DNA of 64,000 nt from Mycoplasmopsis equigenitalium (lineage in GTDB: Bacteria > Bacillota_I > Bacilli_A > Mycoplasmatales > Metamycoplasmataceae), in assembly GCF_024498255.1 (NCBI RefSeq), contig NZ_CP101808.1, positions 509,345-573,344 of the forward strand, read 5' to 3'. The notes beneath the pieces were generated by a model. It was not told the origin of the DNA, searched no databases, and was given only the letters and a program-made list of their open reading frames with translations. Below are positions 45,530-58,366 of the stretch, one piece after another. Numbering within the stretch: the stretch's first letter is position 1; each line of letters starts with the position of its first letter. A program made the translations under genes and the position numbers.

Positions 45530-47134
45530 ATGGCAAAGTATATTTTTATTACCGGAGGAGTAATTTCCGGACTCGGAAAAGGTGTAATAGCAGCATCAAT
45601 TGGCAATCTTTTAAAATCACATGGTTATAAGATTTTCAATATGAAATTAGACCCTTATCTTAATATCGACACAAGTGTAATGTCACCAATTGAACATGGG
45701 GAAGTTTATGTAACTAACGACGGACACGAAGGCGATCTAGATTTAGGACATTATGAACGTTTTATTGGTAATCGACTTACCAAATTAAGTAACTCGACTT
45801 CTGGACGGATTTACCAAGAAATTTTCCGCAAGGAACGCGAAGGTTATTTCGATGGAAAAACAGTGCAAATTATTCCGCACGTTACAAGCGAAATTAAAAA
45901 CATTATTTTAAATAAAGAAATCGCTAAAAACAATGATTTTGTTATTATCGAAATCGGCGGAACTGTTGGTGACTTTGAGTCAGAATCATTTATTTATGCG
46001 ATTAGTCAATTAAGTATCGAAATGCCAAATGATGTTTTTTATGCTCACTTAACTTATGTGCCATACTTAAAAGTTTCAAACGAATTCAAAACTAAACCTT
46101 TACAAAATTCGGTTTCAAAATTACGTTCACTCGGAATCAATCCAAATATGTTATTTTTAAGAGCCGATAACTTCGTTGGTGATGAAATTAAAAATAAAAT
46201 TTCAAAAGCAAGTTTTATTGCAACCAATAATATTATTGATGTTCCTGATATGAATAATATTTATTCAATTCCACTATATCTTAATAGCCAAAAAGTCTTC
46301 CAACGAATTCAAGAACACTTTGATTTAAAAAATGCAAAAAAAACAAATTCTCTAGATAAATGAAAGAATTTTGTTGAATTATTTGAAAAAAATGACAAGC
46401 AAGAATTAAAACTTTTAATGGTTGGAAAATACACACAACTACACGATGCATACCTTTCAATTATTGAAGCGCTAAAAATTGCTGCAACATATAAACATGC
46501 TAAAGTCAACCTTGAATTTATTGATTCTTCATCAATTAACTTTAAAACATTCGAAGATGACTTGAAAGCATATGATGGAGTTGTAATTTTACCCGGTTTT
46601 GGTAAACGTGGCTTTGAAGAAAAAGTAAAAGTTGCTAGCATTTTGGCCCACAAACAAGTTCCTACACTGGGAATTTGTTTAGGGATGCAAGCCATGACTG
46701 TCGCACACGCTCGTGCTAAAGGTTATGCTGATGCTAATAGCCGTGAGTTCGATGAGAAAACCAAAAATCTTGTCTTCAATCTTGTAAAATCATCTGATCC
46801 TAAAAAACTTGGTGGCACACTTCGTGTTGGTGGTTATGATGTCCAAATCACAAAAAATACTATTGCGCACCAAGTTTATAACTCAACACAAATTAATGAA
46901 CGCCACAGACATCGCTACGAAATCACAAAAGACTGAATGGACAAACTCCAAGACGAAAATTTCATTTTCAGCGGAATTTACGATAAAGAACACCTTGGTG
47001 AGATTTGTGAACTTCAAAATCACCCATTCTACTTTGGCGTGCAATACCACCCTGAATTTAATACAACGATATTAACTTCTCATCCACTTTTTGATTATTT
47101 TATTAACAAAGTTATCGAGCAGAAAGGTAATTAA
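45530..47134 (+). CDS. pyrG: CTP synthase
   Basis: 534 aa, converts UTP, ATP and glutamine to CTP. The synthetase half begins KYIFITGGVISGLGKG and includes the MKLDPYLN region. The glutamine amidotransferase half (from about residue 290) has the nucleophile Cys in GICLGMQ and the HPE motif in QYHPEF. UGA codons 46361-46363 and 46934-46936 are Trp. Start ATG follows AAGAAGGAAG. It overlaps ileS by one base (TAATG). Confidence 0.97.
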
Positions 47135-49797
47135 TGGATTACAAAAAAACACTAAATATGCCCTTTACTAAATTCGATATGCGTGGCAATTTAGGACAAA
47201 AAGAACCACTATTTCGAAAAAAATGACAGGATATGGATCTTTACAAAAAGATTTTAGCCTCGAATGACCATAATAATAAGTTCATTCTCCATGATGGTCC
47301 GCCATACGCTAACGGTGATATCCATGTTGGTCATGCGCTTAACAAAGTATTAAAAGACATTGTTGTTCGTTACAAAACAATGTCTGGTTTTTATTCACCA
47401 TTTGTTCCAGGTTGAGATACACACGGCTTGCCTATCGAACATAAGATGCTAACAGAAATGAAAATGACTAGCAAAGACTTTTCACCATTTATTTTACGCA
47501 AAAAAGCTGCTAGCTACGCCCTCAAACAAGTTGAGCGACAAAAAAAACAATTCGAATTACTCCAATTACAATCCAATTTAAAAAATCACTATGTAACACT
47601 TGATAAAAATTATGAAATTAAACAAATTCGCCTTTTCCAAAAAATGTGAAATGACGGCTTAATTTATAAAGGACTAAAACCTGTTTATTGATCACCAACT
47701 AGTCAATCAGCGCTAGCGGAAGCAGAAGTCGAGTATGAAGATCATGTCTCACCTTCAATTTATGTTGCTTTTAATGTAATAAAAGGAAACAAATTTGTTG
47801 AGAAAGATGACAAAATTATCATTTGAACAACCACGCCATGAACCTTAATTGCTAACTCGGGAGTTGCAATTAGCCAAAAAGACCAATATACAATTGTTGA
47901 ACACGATAAAAAAAGATACATTGTAGCAACAGAATTAGCAGATAAATTGTTTGCTAAATTCAATTGACAAAACGTCAAAATCATCAAACCCCTTGCAGCA
48001 AAAGAATTAATTGGAGTTGAATATGAATCACCTTTAAACAAAAACGTTGCCCCTGTTGTTTACGGACATCACGTTACCCTCGAATCAGGTTCGGGTCTTG
48101 TGCATATTGCCCCTTTATTTGGTGAAGACGACTTTCTTGTTGGTAAAAAGAATAACTTAAAACAAATTATGCACATCCTTGATGATGGAATTATCGATCC
48201 AAACTTAAGTGAATTTGGAAACATTTTTTATCTTGATGCTAATGATAAAATTCTTGATAAATTAACAAAAATGAATTTATTAATTCACAGCTCGAAAATT
48301 ACTCACTCATTCCCACACGACTGAAGAACACATAAACCAATTATTTTCCGGGGAACACCACAATGATTTGTTTCAATCGATAAGATTCGCGACAAAATTT
48401 TAAAGTCGCTTGATGATATTACTTTTTATAATAGCTGAAGTAAAAAACGTCTTAGTTTAATGATTAAAAATCGTGATGACTGGACAATTAGTCGCCAAAG
48501 AACTTGAGGTGTTCCAATTATTGCTTTTTATGATAAGAAAAACAACATTGTTTTAAACGACGAAATTTTTGATTATGTTATTAAACTAATCGCCGAAAAG
48601 GGAACTGATGTTTGATACGAACTAGAAACTGATGCTCTTCTACCGCCAAAATATCGTGGTAAAAATCTTGTTAAAGAAAATGATATTATGGATGTTTGAT
48701 TCGATAGTGGTGTCTCATTTTTAGGTGTTGAAATTACCGATGCAAACGCACCATATGACCTCTATTTAGAAGGTAGTGACCAATACCGTGGTTGATTTAA
48801 TAGTTCATTAATTAACTCTGTAGCTTATCTTGGAAAACCATCTTACAAAAATTTGATTTCGCACGGATTTACTCTTGATGGTAATGGTGAAAAAATGTCA
48901 AAATCAAAAGGCAACGTAGTTTCACCACTTGATGTAGTGAAAGAATATGGAGCTGATATCTTAAGATTATGAGTTGCCAATAGTGAATATTCAAACGACA
49001 TCTCGATTTCTGATAATATTTTGAAGCAAAATGTTGAAATTTATAGAAATATTCGCAATAAAATTAAATTTATGCTCGGTAATCTCAACGATTACAAACA
49101 CAAAAAAATCAAAACAACTGGTGTACATGAATTTATTGAAAATCAATTCTATGATATTCAAGCAAAAATCTTTAATTCATACAATAATTACAGCTTTATT
49201 CAAGTTGTTAAGGAGGTTAATAATTATTTAACAGATCTCTCAAGTTTTTATCTAAATATCGCTAAAGATATTTTGTACGTTAACAAAAAAGATGATCCTG
49301 AACTTTTAATGATTAAATACAATCTTTACAACATCACCAATTTCTTAATTTTAGTTCTTTCCCCAATCTTACCTACAACATGCGACGATGCATATGAGTT
49401 CTTTGATAAAAAAGACAAAAAGGAATCTGTTCACTTAGAAAAATTTAGTAAATATCCAGAACCTAAAAAAGAAATTATCGAATCTTGAAACGACTTTTTC
49501 AAATTACGTAACGATATTAATTTACTTATTGAAAACGCAATTAAAAACAAAGAAATAAACCGTTCTTATGAAGCAAAAATTACTTTTAATGCCAGCGCAT
49601 ACAACACAAAATTTTTAGAAAAACTCGACCTTAAAACTTTACTTATGGTTGGTGAAATTAATTCTGGCAAAACTAACAATCTTACTAAATATAATGGTAT
49701 TAAATGCGAGAGATGTTGAATTCTATTCCCATCAAAAACAATCAAAAACAACTTGTGCCAACGTTGCCAAAATGTTGTTAAAGAATACGAGGTCTAA
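47134..49797 (+). CDS. ileS: Isoleucyl-tRNA synthetase
   Basis: 887 aa class I synthetase. HIGH-type motif [10 protein letters not shown]1 editing domain with the Thr-rich TTTPWTL and GEDDF, KMSKS motif [10 protein letters not shown], and a C-terminal zinc finger with four Cys (CERC ... CQRC). About 20 UGA Trp codons break the frame if read as stops. No strong ribosome binding site was seen beyond AAAGGTAA within the pyrG end, so translation is probably coupled to pyrG. Next gene starts directly after the stop. Confidence 0.97.
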
Positions 49798-50490
49798 ATG
49801 GCCAACCTTGCTAACTCATGAAACGATAAAGTAAAGGCGTTTTTTATCAAAACCAAACATTATTTCAAAAATAATTGAAAAAAAATTTTATTTAATTATT
49901 TATACTTTTTCGCAATGTTGACAGCATTATTTATTCTTGACTTCGCAACAAAACGAACACTATTTGTTTTCGAAGATGGAAGCAAAGATTTTCATGGATT
50001 TACTCAAGGCGAATATGATGTTGACGCAAGCAAATTTCAAGACTTTAAAATTATAGGAATTCGTTCGGTTGGTCACGTTGGCGTAACTTTTATGCGAACC
50101 AAAAATATTGCTTTTATTCAAACAATTTCATTGATTATTTTCATTTCTATTTTGATTGGTGTCGCATTTATGAGAAATTTGTTTACAATTCTCACAATAG
50201 GAGTGGTTGCGGCGGGTGATTTAGGAAATTTAGTCGACCGTTTCCTTTATCACGGAATGGTAAAAGATATCTTTTACATGCCATGATTAGATCGAGGAAC
50301 ATTTAATTTTGCAGATGTATGCTTAACATTAGGCTGTGTTATAATTGTCGGATATATGATTTATCAAATCATCTATGAACACAAAAAGAAAGAAAAACAT
50401 CCTGAAAATTCGCAAAATAATGATTTAAGCGGAGAATCAAAAAAAGATGAAGAACAACAAAACTTCAATAACAACTTAAAAATGTCGTAA
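49798..50490 (+). CDS. lspA: Lipoprotein signal peptidase
   Basis: 230 aa, longer than the usual 160 because of an N-terminal extension of about 35 residues and a polar C-terminal tail (residues about 195-230). Four membrane segments are visible. Catalytic aspartates are Asp147 in GDLGNLVDRF and Asp173 in FNFADV. It cleaves prolipoproteins at the lipobox, as needed for the two lipoproteins at 19587-25385. Its ATG follows the ileS stop without a gap. Confidence 0.92.
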
Positions 50491-50501
50491 TGACATTTTA
50501 T

Positions 50502-50577
50502 GCTACCTTAGCTCACTAGGCAGAGCAATTAACTCGTAATTAATAGGTAACAGGTTCGAATCCTGTAGGTAGCACCA
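50502..50577 (+). tRNA. tRNA-Thr (CGT)
   Basis: Acceptor stem GCTACCT / AGGTAGC, anticodon loop CTCGTAA with CGT, CCA encoded. It begins 11 bases after lspA and is followed by the palindrome TGGTTTAAACCA. Confidence 0.96.
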
Positions 50578-50601
50578 TATGGTTTAAACCACGAGGAAAA
50601 C

Positions 50602-52413
50602 ATGCGTTCTGAAATAATAAGTTTATTTTTAAATAACGAACATGCTACTACCAAACTAAGTAAAGATGGTAGTTTTTTCGTTTTCTTAAAACCTTATTTA
50701 AAATATCAAAATTTATGAGTTAGACGCCTTAATTCACATACCGAAATTAATCTTACTTCACAACAAATTAACAATATTGAAACTTTTGCGATTAAAAACG
50801 ATAAGTACATTTTTTACACCGTAAAAAACAAATTAAATGAAACTTTTAGTTTATTTATGTATAACTTACTTGAAAATATTAATGTCGAAATTTCTAACAA
50901 TTTTCAAAGCGGTGTGATTGCTTTCGACATTCTCGAAGACACTAGTGATGAACACATCGCATATTATGAAGAATCGATTATTTCAAAAGACATAAAACAA
51001 TACATTTTCAACATAAATTCAATGATTTCCACTGAAAATTTCAAATTTAAGAAAGATGAGTTTTTACGAATAAACAGCAATGAACAATTAATTAAATGAG
51101 TTTATAACGAAAATTTACACCCTCTTTATACTTATAAAATTAATTTTAAAAATTACAACATTAACAAGATTTCAATCAACAAACACCGTAAGGAATTAGC
51201 AACATTTTCTTCATTTGTACAATTTAAAATTTTAGGAAAATTAGATAAATTTCTATTGGTAAAAACATTTGCTTCTGGTAAATTTATCTTTGGTAAATAC
51301 GATCAAAATTTAAAACTAAAAGCAACAATTTTCGAATCAACCGATAACTTTGCTATCAACAAAATATATATTAAAAATAATCAAGTTGAAAAATTTGATG
51401 CCTATCATCCAAGTAAAAATTTGATTAAAACACATTACTACAATAAAGATTTAGAAAACCTAGAACACGAAATCAAAACGAAATTATTAAGCGAATTCGC
51501 ATTAGAGAGCGAGCCATTCATTAGTATTGATTGATCTGAAAATAAATCAACTTGTTTAATTGCTACAACCAGCACAACAACAAAATCTGAAACTTATCTT
51601 TTTGATACACTGTCATATGAGTTTCAAAAAATATCAAAAACAGATCCACTACTTTTTGACAGAACTTTGCCATTACCAGAAAAAATTCTATACGCAAATA
51701 CTAACTTTATTTTTTACAAATCAATAAACAAAAAACAAAATAAGAAAAAGAAAATTTTGATCACATTTGATCAGTGACCATTTTTAGAATCTACATACGT
51801 TTACGATTTAAAATATCAACTACTAGCTGCTCGTGATTATAATGTTGTGCGGATTTTTATCGATAGCAATATAGAACAGTTATTTGATGATTCAAAACAC
51901 ATCGATGCCAAAAAATTCGAATATCACATCATCTTACTTTTGAAAAGAGTAATGAGTTACCTTAATCAACGTTTTTACAAACAAGAAATTTCTTATACTT
52001 TTTTACTTGAAAACTTACTAGGTTATGTTATTAGTACAATCATTATCAAACTTAATTTTAAGAAAAATATAATTTTCGACCAGGCCTTAGTTGGTCTTAA
52101 AAATTATAAAAACGCCACAATTTCAAGTTGAAACTTTAACATTAGTCCAAGCGAAATAATGTACCATACTCAAGAAATTGCGGCAAATCAAAATAATTTT
52201 GTTTTATCACTTAGCTCTTATTACAACAATTCTAATGATGTAAATTTTTATCATATTCACGAAAATACCGTATATACCATTCGTAATCACTTTAAGGATT
52301 TTGACGCGATTGTTTTTGATAATATAAAAAATAAAACCAAATATCCAAGCAACACAGCTGAAAAAATAATTCGAATTATTAACATAAAAGAAAAAAGCAA
52401 TAATGTTGTATAA
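50602..52413 (+). CDS. Hypothetical protein resembling a degenerate S9 (prolyl oligopeptidase) hydrolase
   Basis: 603 aa, start ATG after ACGAGGAAAAC. Residues about 1-370 are rich in short beta-strand patterns, as in the propeller half of S9 peptidases. From about 385 the run KKKILITFDQWPFLES then YQLLAARDYNVVRIFID parallels the S9 segment with an HGGP oxyanion loop and LAxxGYAVV. The HGGP equivalent is FDQW, and no GxSxGG nucleophile motif is found where expected (LLENLLGYVISTI). It therefore looks like an inactive relative. The assignment rests on pattern only. It sits between tRNA-Thr and rplM. Confidence 0.5.
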
Positions 52414-52432
52414 TTTTTTAACTAAATTATTA

Positions 52433-52438
52433 TATAAT
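52433..52438 (+). promoter_or_regulatory. -10 box of rplM-rpsI
   Basis: TATAAT 42 bases before rplM. The leader between them shows no strong hairpin. Confidence 0.5.
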
Positions 52439-52479
52439 TACAAACGTTATCGAAGTTTAAAACAAAGGAAAGGAAAAAT

Positions 52480-52914
52480 ATGCGTCAAACAACAATCGTG
52501 AAACATCTTGAAGCAGATAAAAAATGACTACTTATTGATGCTAAAGATTTAATTCTTGGACGTTTAGCAACTAAGATTGTTGATATTTTAAGAGGTAAAA
52601 ATAAACCTACTTTTACCCCTAATGTTGACATGGGTGACTACGTGGTAGTAATCAATGCCAAAGATATCAAACTAACTGCAAAAAAAGAACACGATAAATT
52701 ATACTACACTCACTCAGGCTACCCTGGTGGTTTAAAAGTGATTAATGCTCATGATTTAAGACAAAAAAAACCTATCGCTATTTTAGAAAAAGCAATTAAG
52801 GGGATGCTCCCTCACACAAAATTAGGAAATAAACAATTCCGTAACTTATATGTTTACGCTGGAAATGAACATCCACATGCGGCACAAAAACCAGAAAAGA
52901 TTGAGGTTAAATAA
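52480..52914 (+). CDS. rplM: 50S ribosomal protein L13
   Basis: 144 aa, normal length. Conserved [27 protein letters not shown] and GMLPHTKLG motifs. One UGA Trp (KKWLLIDA). Start follows AAGGAAAGGAA. It overlaps rpsI by one base. Confidence 0.98.
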
Positions 52915-53375
52915 TGGCTGAAACTAAGACAACTAAGACAACTGTTAAAAAAACAGTTAAAACAAAAAAACCTGCTCACGATTCTAATGCTGTTGCTTAC
53001 CGTGGTTTAGGAAGAAGAAAAAGCTCAACAGCGCGTGTTATTATTCGCCCTGGTGCAGGTAACTTTACAATTAATAACCGTGAAGCAAAAGCATACTTAA
53101 ATTCAGATATCTTTATTAAAGATGCACTTCAACCATTAGCAATTACCGAAAATGTAAACAAATTTGATATTAATGTTAATGTTAAAGGTGGAGGATTAAG
53201 TGGTCAAGCGGGCGCAATTCGCCTAGGAATTGCTAGAGCATTGCTTGAAGTTAATGAAGACTACCGGGCAAAACTAAAACCTGAAAAAATGCTTACAAGA
53301 GATGCTAGAATAAAAGAACGTAAGAAACCAGGTTTAAGAAAAGCGCGTCGTTCAAGACAATTCTCAAAACGTTAA
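52914..53375 (+). CDS. rpsI: 30S ribosomal protein S9
   Basis: 153 aa. A Lys/Thr-rich N-terminal extension of about 27 residues precedes the S9 core ([31 protein letters not shown]), which ends with the typical [11 protein letters not shown] tail that reaches the P-site tRNA. Start ATG overlaps the rplM stop (TAATG). Confidence 0.98.
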   Translation: MAETKTTKTTVKKTVKTKKPAHDSNAVAYRGLGRRKSSTARVIIRPGAGNFTINNREAKAYLNSDIFIKDALQPLAITENVNKFDINVNVKGGGLSGQAGAIRLGIARALLEVNEDYRAKLKPEKMLTRDARIKERKKPGLRKARRSRQFSKR

Positions 53376-53397
53376 TAATTCCGCAAGGAATTTTTAT

Positions 53398-53474
53398 GCG
53401 AGCGTAGCTCAGACGGTTAGAGCACACGACTGATAATCGTGAGGTCGATGGTTCGATTCCATTCGTTCGCACCA
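53398..53474 (+). tRNA. tRNA-Ile (GAT)
   Basis: Acceptor stem GCGAGCG / CGTTCGC (one G-U pair), anticodon loop CTGATAA with GAT, CCA encoded. It lies 22 bases after rpsI. Confidence 0.97.
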
Positions 53475-53492
53475 TTTCATTTATTTGACTAA

Positions 53493-53516
53493 AAAAAGGA
53501 CAAATTGTCCTTTTTA
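53493..53516 (+). terminator. Terminator after tRNA-Ile
   Basis: Stem AAAAAGGACA / TGTCCTTTTT with a 3-4 base loop. Confidence 0.85.
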
Positions 53517-53533
53517 TTTTTAATCTTTTTCTA

Positions 53534-53539
53534 TATAAT
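53534..53539 (+). promoter_or_regulatory. -10 box of the MATE gene
   Basis: TATAAT between the terminator and the MATE ATG, ending ten bases before it. A GAGGT motif lies in that short gap but would be at or before the transcription start. Confidence 0.45.
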
Positions 53540-53549
53540 TGAGGTACTT

Positions 53550-55322
53550 ATGAATAACTCGAAACAAGAACGCGCTTTTGAACTTTTTGCAAAGACGAAA
53601 GTATCAAAAGTAATATGAATTGTCGGAATACCGGCACTACTAGGATCAGTAATGGTTGGTCTTTACACCTTTATCGACCAGCTTTTGATCCAACAATTTA
53701 CGCCAAGTACAAAGCCAATGTTCGGGGAGAGCGGATTACTATATGACTATGTCGATGGTTTTGCACGATTAAGTGCCGACCAAATGCAAGCCTTAATCGA
53801 TAAGTATAATGCCAATATCTCCGATATTACAAAATTTGCAAAACTAACGCCGATTACCCCCAACTCCGTAGTTTCTACATCTATTGTTAGTTTTAATCCA
53901 ATTATTATTTTTATTAATGCCACAGTCTTTTTAGTACCTGTTGGTTCTAGTGTCTACTATACAAAACTAATAGCAAAAAATCGCGAACAATTGGGTAAAG
54001 ATGTTTGAGGCACAGTCTTTTGGGCCTCATTAGTAATGGGTTTAATTTCGGGCGGGATTACAATTACAGCTTCATTTGCCGGATTACCTGGCGTTATAGC
54101 TGGTAAAAATTCTTACGACTCAATCGCTGCCGCGAAAATGGGGGCAGACTTTGATGTGATGAAAGCATATTTTGATGCCGCACACAGTATTAGTGTTAAA
54201 TGAGCCAAATTTTATATTTTAGTTTATGGTGGAGGGACATTTATTATGGCCTTACACGTTTTGCTCTCATTCCTAATTCGTGCCGAAGGAAAAAATAACT
54301 ATGTTTTAATTATTGCTATTATTTCTAATTTATGCAATATCGGCCTTGATGCTTTATTTATTATTGTCTTTAAACTTGGGGTATTAGGTGGTGCGCTTGC
54401 CACTTTAATCGGGTGAATTGTTAACCTTTTAGGTTACTTATGATACTGTTACTACAATACCAAGAAACAACACACTTGACTTGACCTTAAATATCTATTT
54501 CGCTTTAAATTCAAAAAACAAATGTTACTACCAGTTAGTTTCCTTGGTTTAAGCGGATTCTTAAGATCATTTACCATTGCTTTTTCGGTATTTATAATTA
54601 CCTTCTTATTTAGTCACACTGAATTTAGTGATGCTGTCAACTTCCAGTATTACTGATCAAAAGCAAATCCCGTCTTTGTCTTATTTATGTTTGGTATTTT
54701 CGGAATTACCGATGGTGCCAGACCGCTAATGTCCTACAATTATGCTAACCGGAACTTTAAACGTTGTAAGGAAACAGCGTGATGAGCACTAATTTCAGCC
54801 GCAATCGTTGCCGCAATTTCAATTATTGCAATTAATATTGCTGCTCCTTTATTTGCAAAAATGTTAAATGTTGAAGCAAATAAATGAGATGGAAGTGTTC
54901 TGTTTTTAAGATTACTTGCCACTCGTTTATTCTTCTTCGCACCAATTATTGTTGCTCTTATTATTTTCCAGGGCACTAATAATGTGTTGATGTCAAGTAT
55001 CGTAGCAGCGTTTGAAGGCTTTATTTGCTTTATTATCATTATGCCATTAGCATACCTAACTGGTTTAATGCTTTACCGTAATGGTAATGGTACATGAGTT
55101 GCAAACGTAATGATTATTGTTGGTTGAATTGTCAATTCAATAATTAGTGGAATTACAATTGGTACAATTTCATTCTGATACTTATATAAAAAGATTCCAC
55201 ATATTGATCAAAACAAACTAACATTTTCTCGTAGACTTGAACACAAACTAATTCAAGAAGCAGAATTATACGAAAAAATGGAAGCGGAAAAACTTGCCAT
55301 AAACGAACAAAAGGTTGAATAA
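53550..55322 (+). CDS. MATE family efflux transporter
   Basis: 590 aa membrane protein with about 12 hydrophobic segments in two halves, as in MATE Na+- or H+-coupled multidrug and lipid exporters. Family hallmarks: IPALLGSVMVGLYTFIDQ near the N-terminus, the start of MATE helix 1-2, and GITDGARPLMSYNYA in the second half. An extra extracellular loop of about 50 residues follows helix 2. Many UGA Trp codons. It ends in a charged coiled tail and overlaps rsmE by one base. Confidence 0.85.
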
Positions 55323-56002
55323 TGCGTTATATAGTTAATGAAAAAAATGATGAGTTTTTTATCTTTGATAAGGAAACTCTTAATCATTTAAAAGTAAACC
55401 GCATTCGCGATAATGAAGAAATCCATTGTTTATATAAAAACGAATACTATCTTTGTAAATATGTAAAAGGTAAAGCAAAAATCATTGAAAAAACATCAAT
55501 TAATAACGAATTTAATCACGATATTGTTGTTGGTTTGCCACTTATTAAATACAAAAAGATTGACTTATTAGTACAAAAACTCACCGAACTAGGTGTAAAA
55601 AAACTACAATTATTAACAAGTGAAAATATCGCTGTCAAATGGAACGAAAAAGATTTAACAAACAAAATCGAGCGTTGAACTACCATTTCAAAAGCAGCGT
55701 GCGAACAATCGTTTCGCAATAATTGTCTAGAAATAAATTTGCCTGTTCCATTTGATCAATTCGTAACCAAATTCGAAGGCTACAATAAATTTATTGCGCA
55801 CGAAAAAACCTCAACCGAAAATACTAAAACCTTGTTTATTGGTAACTTAGTTTTTCTAGTTGGCCCCGAAGGTGGATTTAGCGACAAAGAAGTCGAATTC
55901 GCAAAAGCCAATAATTATGAAGTGATTTCACTTGGAAAAAGGATTTTAAGAGCAGAAACATCGGTACTTAAATTAGTCTCAAATATTAGTGACAATAATT
56001 AG
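55322..56002 (+). CDS. rsmE: 16S rRNA m3U1498 methyltransferase
   Basis: 226 aa SPOUT-class methyltransferase. An N-terminal PUA-like part (LNHLKVNRIRDNEEI) is followed by the trefoil-knot SAM site LVGPEGGFSDKE and SLGKRILRAETSVLK, both typical of RsmE. UGA 55677-55679 is Trp. The start codon overlaps the MATE stop. Confidence 0.94.
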
Positions 56003-56042
56003 TAAATTTCAAGAAAAAATGCTGAATTTATATTGAAAAATA

Positions 56043-56067
56043 AAAAAAACGGAAGCTCCGTTTTTTT
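56043..56067. terminator. Bidirectional terminator between rsmE and pepA
   Basis: AAAAAAACGGA / TCCGTTTTTTT stem with loop AGC, between converging genes. Confidence 0.88.
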
Positions 56068-56068
56068 A

Positions 56069-57424
<1,356 letters not shown>

Positions 57425-57511
57425 AAAATCCTTTCTTTATTAATATAATAATATATGTATATTTTATTACAAACAATTAACTTATAACCATAATTCTCAA
57501 AAGAGGTGCAT

Positions 57512-58351
57512 ATGAAAATAGTATTATGCGGAACACCCGCATTTATCCTGCCAGTTTTTGCTGAAATAGCGACAAAAAATGAAATTGTGGCGGTAATAAC
57601 TCAACCCGATGCAAAAGCTAATCGGGGCCAAAAAATACAAGAAAATAAAGTTGCGGCTTTTGCCAAAAATAATAATTTTTTACTTTTTCAACCCGAAAAA
57701 ATTAATGACATTTTTAATCAACTTTTCGCTTTAGAATTTGACATACTTTTAACATATGCTTTTGGTCAATTCATTCCCACAAGAATTTTAAATTTACCTA
57801 AAATTGCTGCGATTAATATTCACGGTAGCTTATTACCAAAATATCGAGGCGCGGCGCCAATCCAACACGCGCTTTTAAATGGTGATAAAGAAACCGGAAT
57901 AAGTTTGATTTATATGACTAAAATAATGGATGCCGGCGATATCATTTTTAGTGCAAAAATGCCAATAAATCCAGAGGACACAACTTCAATTTTGTTCAAC
58001 AAAATCACTGAGTTAGCACTGAAAAACATTAATTATTGATTATTAAAAATAAAGCGAAATGATATCGCGTCTGTCGCCCAAGATGAAAGTCTTGTTACCT
58101 TCGCACACAAGCTAGAAAAACAAGATGGCGAATTAGACAAAAATCGTAGCATCAAGGATAACATCAATTTAATACGCGCTTATGCCGACAATCCTGGCGC
58201 ATTTACGTTTATTAACGACAAACGAGTTAAAGTATTTCGTGCCCAAAAAGAAATGGTAAAAAATGCGCCGTTTATTCAAGTTGCGGATGGAAATTTATAC
58301 TTTACAAAATATCAATTTGAATCAAAAAAAATAGTGGATTTAAAAAATTAA
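57512..58351 (+). CDS. fmt: Methionyl-tRNA formyltransferase
   Basis: 279 aa, formylates Met-tRNA for initiation, working with IF-2 encoded earlier in the window. Catalytic region NIHGSLLPKYRGAAP (His104), with the Asp in KIMDAGDI. The C-terminal domain is shorter than in the about 310 aa homologues. ATG 57512 chosen over GTG 57506 because AAGAGGTG lies just before it. UGA Trp at 58037-58039. Confidence 0.95.
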
Positions 58352-58366
58352 TCGCACTATTTTTTT
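58325..58366. terminator. Bidirectional terminator between fmt and pepC
   Basis: Stem AAAAAAATAGTG / CACTATTTTTTT with an 18-base loop; it overlaps the 3' end of fmt and touches the pepC stop. Confidence 0.75.
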
